A stretch of DNA of 64,000 nt from NCBI GenBank assembly GCA_947561585.1, contig CANNZV010001458.1, forward strand, positions 62,001 to 126,000, in the 5' to 3' direction. The first letter of the stretch is position 1. Every line of letters begins with the position of its first letter. The notes below the pieces were generated by a model that saw only the letters and a program-made list of their open reading frames with translations, was not told the origin of the DNA and ran no database searches. Made by a program: the position numbers and the translations under genes. This DNA is from Caprella mutica (lineage: Eukaryota > Arthropoda > Malacostraca > Amphipoda > Caprellidae). Shown in pieces: positions 60,561-64,000 of the stretch.

Positions 60561-60648
60561 TTGTCAGAACACTCTTTTATGAAGCAATTATCATGTTGAC
60601 TATATTAACAATTCAACATAAAAAATAAATTGTCATTATATTTTTCAG

Positions 60649-62241
60649 CTGTTCAAAACATGGGAAGTCTTAGGATACCACATGGACTTTACCTGGCACT
60701 TGGAGAGAGTTCAAAATGGATCACTAGTAATCTTGGAAATAAACGGATCAGGATCCAGTGGATTGAGGAGCTCTAAAATATGGCTGAAAAGATTTGGATC
60801 TATTTTCTCAGATTTCATTACTTCAGAAACTCATTGGGCTTGGATATTTGTGAAAGGAGGCCAAACTTTGTTTGAATCTTTTAATCCGAAACGGGGAGGC
60901 AAACTTTCTGTAGATTCAAGTGTGGCAGTATCGAATCACCTGGGAGTTGAAGAAAACTTTAGAAATGATCTTTTGAAGTTCTGTAATAGTAATGATGCAG
61001 TCGGTAAATTGTGCGATAAATTTGATCCTGAACCTACATATCCTAAAAACTTACCTGATCTTCCAAATTCAGATATATTGGATGCAATTCCAGTTATAGT
61101 TACAGGAGGATCAAGAATACCATATTTGTACCACACGTTAAGGAGTTTGCTTAGATCTCCTGGTGTGAGACCGAAAAACATAGAAGTAATTTTAGGTGAT
61201 GTCCATAATCGAACCGTTGCTTTATTGAATCTATTAGATATCAAATATGATTATTCTAAGAAATTGAATGCAATAAGCAATGGTGATCTATTCCAGTTTT
61301 ATAGATCTGTTTATGATCTTGTTGCCAAGAAATACAAAAATTCATCCGTAGTCATTTTTCTAGATGAAGATGTGGAGGTTTCACCAGATTTCTTTTCACT
61401 TATTAATCAAATGATACCTATACTTATATCAGATAAATCCTTGTACTGTGCATCAGCTTATAATTCCAATTTTGGGAATAACCTTGTAAAACGCTCCGAT
61501 ATGTTGACTAGGGGTTCCACAGCCTTAATTTGGGGACATGCTCTTGAAATGACTTTCATAAAAGAAGCACTGGATAAGTGGCCCTTAGATCCTAACTACC
61601 ATATGTTGTACGACGTTTGGTTGAAGATTCATGTTTCAAACGGAAGAGAAGTTATTTATCCTGAACTAACTCGAACCAAACATTTTGGAGCAGGGGTAAA
61701 CAGTGAGGCTGTTCAGCTTGAGAGAATATTTCTTTCTGTTAACTTGACTGAGGATTTTGGTATTACCATGGTGAATTCACATGACATGATGTTACAGGCA
61801 TGGAATACAAAGTATGAACAAGAAATAAGGACAGCAGAAGTTATATACGGAAATCCATGTAATCCACATACATTCCTACGAAAACCAGGAATCTATGTGT
61901 ATCCATTTAGAATGACAGGAACTGGGTACTTCACTGTAGAAAATCGATCTATAATTTGCAGGTGTAACAATATTTGGGAGCTTGGTGACAATGGCTGGCA
62001 CAAACATACCAAGAAGATACAAATGAAAAATGATGTTGAGGTAATTTTAATCGGAGTTTCTCTTTCGCCTCTTAGTGACTTGATAAATTATGACGAAAAA
62101 AGCGTATTTGACTTTGAATTGTTTGAAACAGATGAGGAGGTGAAATCTATTGAATATAATTTGACGAGTGCATTCAGAGAAATTATGACCGAGATGCTCC
62201 ACAATTCTAACATTACGGAAAATACTAATTTATTATTCTAA
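60649..62241 (+). CDS. POMGnT1-like gene, last exon: GT13 glycosyltransferase domain
   Basis: The exon follows acceptor ATATTTTTCAG and runs 530 codons to a TAA; the first 11 codons (LFKTWEVLGYH) precede the internal ATG. Residues up to about 100 finish the ILEI-type domain (VILEINGSGSSGLRSSK, then HWAWIFVKGG). The GT13 domain starts with PVIVTGGSRIPYLYHTLRSL, has the acidic metal-site motif FLDEDVEVSPDFF and the later YDVWLK...KHFG region. POMGnT1 transfers GlcNAc in beta-1,2 linkage to O-mannose in the Golgi. Here the usual PGLGW block is replaced by RGSTALIW, and only one acidic residue remains of the usual WDWD motif, so acceptor or activity may differ. The whole model gives about 636 residues, near the 660 of human POMGnT1. 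Confidence 0.88.
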   Translation: MFKTWEVLGYHMDFTWHLERVQNGSLVILEINGSGSSGLRSSKIWLKRFGSIFSDFITSETHWAWIFVKGGQTLFESFNPKRGGKLSVDSSVAVSNHLGVEENFRNDLLKFCNSNDAVGKLCDKFDPEPTYPKNLPDLPNSDILDAIPVIVTGGSRIPYLYHTLRSLLRSPGVRPKNIEVILGDVHNRTVALLNLLDIKYDYSKKLNAISNGDLFQFYRSVYDLVAKKYKNSSVVIFLDEDVEVSPDFFSLINQMIPILISDKSLYCASAYNSNFGNNLVKRSDMLTRGSTALIWGHALEMTFIKEALDKWPLDPNYHMLYDVWLKIHVSNGREVIYPELTRTKHFGAGVNSEAVQLERIFLSVNLTEDFGITMVNSHDMMLQAWNTKYEQEIRTAEVIYGNPCNPHTFLRKPGIYVYPFRMTGTGYFTVENRSIICRCNNIWELGDNGWHKHTKKIQMKNDVEVILIGVSLSPLSDLINYDEKSVFDFELFETDEEVKSIEYNLTSAFREIMTEMLHNSNITENTNLLF

Positions 62242-62334
62242 TGAGCAAGACAAAACAATTATTTCATTTGTTTTATTCATATTATTCTTGCCTCTTCACT
62301 AATCTCATTCAATATCTGAATCTGCTTCGCACAT

Positions 62335-62410
62335 ATAAATTCATTGATGCTACTTAATTTGTCTCCGGTAATTTGATCCACTGGTAATTTGACCCTCGTT
62401 ATTTGATCAT
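62335..62410. repeat. Short array of GGTAATTTGATCCACT-type units
   Basis: Three to four units of 15-17 bp just downstream of the glycosyltransferase gene, resembling the subterminal unit size of the foldback elements; no partner arm seen. Confidence 0.4.
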
Positions 62411-62450
62411 TGGGTGACAGGGTGTATTCCACCTAAGATAGATACGAATA

Positions 62451-63066
62451 CAGCAAAACCTCGTAGTAGACCAGAGTTACGTTCCAATTGTTAGTTTGGT
62501 CTAGTAAGAAACTCACATTATTAGTTTCATACTAGACCAAAATCGTTTTCTTCAAAAGTAAAGCGGCGACTTTAATATTTCGATAGCTCTATTTGTTTAT
62601 GATAACTTTAATGCCAAATTAATGGTGACTAACATACCAATTTTGAAGGGAAACACATTTAGAAACAGTATGAATTTTTTTGCTTCAATTAGAATGAATA
62701 TAATATTTTTTTCAATTAAATTAACATTTTATGAAATTATAATAGTCTTCACTGTATCTAGTTTTCTATAACTTTTAACAACAATATTTTTAGCACAGAC
62801 TCTAGCATTAAATCATAAACCAATTCTGCCGTATGTTTTATCCTAAAATCATCATAAATAAATATAATACATAAATCAAATCAGAGAATTATCTTTAAAA
62901 CTGTATTGTAATAATTATTCCTTGTAATATTTACACTAGAATAACTGTCAGGTGACAAAAATGTGCTTTGTCTTGTACGAGGTTTTTTCCAGTACAGTTT
63001 CAAAAATTTCTTGGTCTAATGGGAGGTTTCTCTACTAGGAGGCTGGTCTAGTACGAGGTTTTGCTG
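62451..63066. mobile_element. pogo-like nonautonomous element
   Basis: The termini CAGCAAAACCTCGTAGTAGACC and inverted CAGCAAAACCTCGTACTAGACC are flanked by TA (62449-62450 and 63067-63068). 616 bp, AT-rich, no transposase. 'Ctggtcta..acga' subrepeats lie near both ends. Confidence 0.85.
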
Positions 63067-63244
63067 TACAGCAAAAACTCGTATTACAGGGTGCAGAGAA
63101 AGTCCCGATCAAATTTTATTTTTTAAATTAAAGATGTTATTTATTTACTAAATTTATCCATTTATATCTCATTCTCTTCCTATTATCATATACTTTAATG
63201 TTCCAGGTCTAAAATTTGATAAATTTACATTGTCTTTTGTAAAA

Positions 63245-64000
63245 ATGAGTCAACGTGAGACTATTATTCAGCTACACTTCGCGGGGAAGACAAAGCCAGA
63301 GATTGTTGAGCTGTTAAAAGCACAGAATTCGACTGTTAAGCCCGTATTACACTGTGGCTCTCGCCATAGCGGTGTTGTCTCTCTCTACAGATATGGCGCT
63401 CACCATTCTCAAAATTGCTATTACACTAGAAGAGTCGATATGGCGGTGATCGTGCATTGAAATTTAGGGAAAATTGAAAAATTTACTATGAAATGAATCG
63501 TACCAATAAAATTCGATTTCATCACGAATATATATTCAGTTAATTATCTTTTTGATAGTTGTGTGAAACAATTCCATGCGTATATATTAAAAAGTTTAAT
63601 TCCATTGATTGTATGGCAGCACTGGACACTACACAGAAGCGTTCATTCCTTTTTTGTATAGTGCAGTAGCCGTACAAAGTCTTAAATAACTTTTAAAATG
63701 AAACAAAATACTTTTTCCACTACTTCAAATCTCTTTAGCAGGCTTCAGTGACAATTTCATTACCTCTAAAACGGTGGCGGTGTTAGTTCTATCGCGCAGT
63801 GAGCGATATCACAATTCCGTGGTGCTCGCCAAGACATTTTTCGCTATTAGAGAGAAAAGGGGCGGAGTTAGAGAGAAAAATAACAAAATTGTGGCGGCCG
63901 CCATGGCGAGCGCCACAGTGTAATACGGGCTTTAGGGATGCTGTTAAACGCTACCAAGAACTGGAGACAACAGGCAATCGACCCAGGTGTGGACGACCTC
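63245..64000 (+). pseudogene. Mariner/Tc1-type transposase N-terminus, split by a MITE
   Basis: The first part (63245-63338) encodes the first helix-turn-helix up to QNSTV. After the insert, 63935-64000 continues in the same frame with the helix and linker. The N-terminal style resembles the DD37D transposase at 52436, but the sequences differ. The open frame to 63460 into the MITE is an artefact. Confidence 0.78.
63339..63931. mobile_element. PIF/Harbinger-type MITE inside the transposase
   Basis: The termini AGCCCGTATTACACTGTGGC and their complement are flanked by TTA (63336-63338 and 63932-63934). 593 bp, no transposase. Removing one TTA copy and the insert leaves the host transposase in frame. 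The right inner part carries 'gtggcggccgccatggcgagcgcc', the left a similar complement. Confidence 0.88.

Larger units (their letters stand above)
63087..64000 (+). mobile_element. Mariner/Tc1-type transposon, runs off the window
   Basis: TA|CAGGGTGCAGAGAAAGTCCC at 63085-63087 onward is the left terminus. The transposase start lies at 63245 (MSQRETIIQLHFAGKTKPEI), with the frame broken by an inserted MITE and resuming at 63935 (DAVKRYQELETTGNRPRCGR). The rest lies beyond the window. Confidence 0.8.

Overview
The window reads as nuclear DNA of an arthropod, probably an insect, and possibly a hemipteran (that last step is only a guess). It is AT-rich and intron-containing. It carries a TATA + TCAGTT initiator promoter of arthropod type, a Gypsy-class LTR element with an env gene, and many Tc1/mariner, hAT, pogo, PIF/Harbinger and foldback elements. 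I see no bacterial features and no tRNA or rRNA genes. Host coding sequence is sparse; most of the window is mobile or satellite DNA.

Host genes. (1) At the left edge, on the minus strand, is a promoter (TATA box 32 bp from an Inr), a first coding exon (4173-4078) and a second exon (279-1) that runs off the window and encodes 20-residue tandem repeats. I do not recognise the protein. (2) On the plus strand, a POMGnT1-like glycosyltransferase gene can be assembled from five exons with matching phases: 38215-38321 (signal peptide or anchor), 58806-58871, 58974-59025, 59111-59212 and 60649-62241. It gives about 636 residues with an ILEI/PANDER-type domain followed by a GT13 domain. Its first intron, about 20.5 kb, holds most of the transposons in the right half. 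(3) Isolated candidate exons lie at 21226-21355 and 23651-23835 (plus). Less certain coding remnants lie at 16690-16872 and 54474-55064 (minus).

Mobile DNA, left to right. A decayed LINE (minus, about 5.1-11.6 kb) is broken by two foldback elements. A pogo-like element with a large internal foldback lies at 11.8-13.4 kb, and a hAT-like element carrying a 32-bp minisatellite at 14.3-15.6 kb. A satellite of exactly 71-bp units (60 full periods, with nested higher-order structure) fills 16.95-21.2 kb. A Tc1 copy with a frameshift and a lost catalytic residue is at 24.9-26.6 kb. LINE and Penelope-like fragments follow. Two palindromic foldbacks of one family are at 32.0-33.3 and 36.8-38.1 kb. A DD37D mariner-type transposon (40360-52590) is split by a nearly pristine 10.9-kb Gypsy-class provirus (41123-52050, minus; gag, pol, env). 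A complex nonautonomous region fills 53-57.3 kb. At the right end, a mariner-type transposase is split by a Harbinger-type MITE.

Most notable points. At least seven foldback elements of several unrelated-looking families share one architecture: termini starting GG, 9-bp target duplications, and arms built from roughly 15-bp tandem repeats. In the Gypsy-class element, gag and pol appear to be joined through a leaky-type UGA CUA stop, its gag is shifted by a 16-bp duplication, and its env has a second in-frame UGA before an 85-codon tail. All statements come from reading the sequence; no database search was run.
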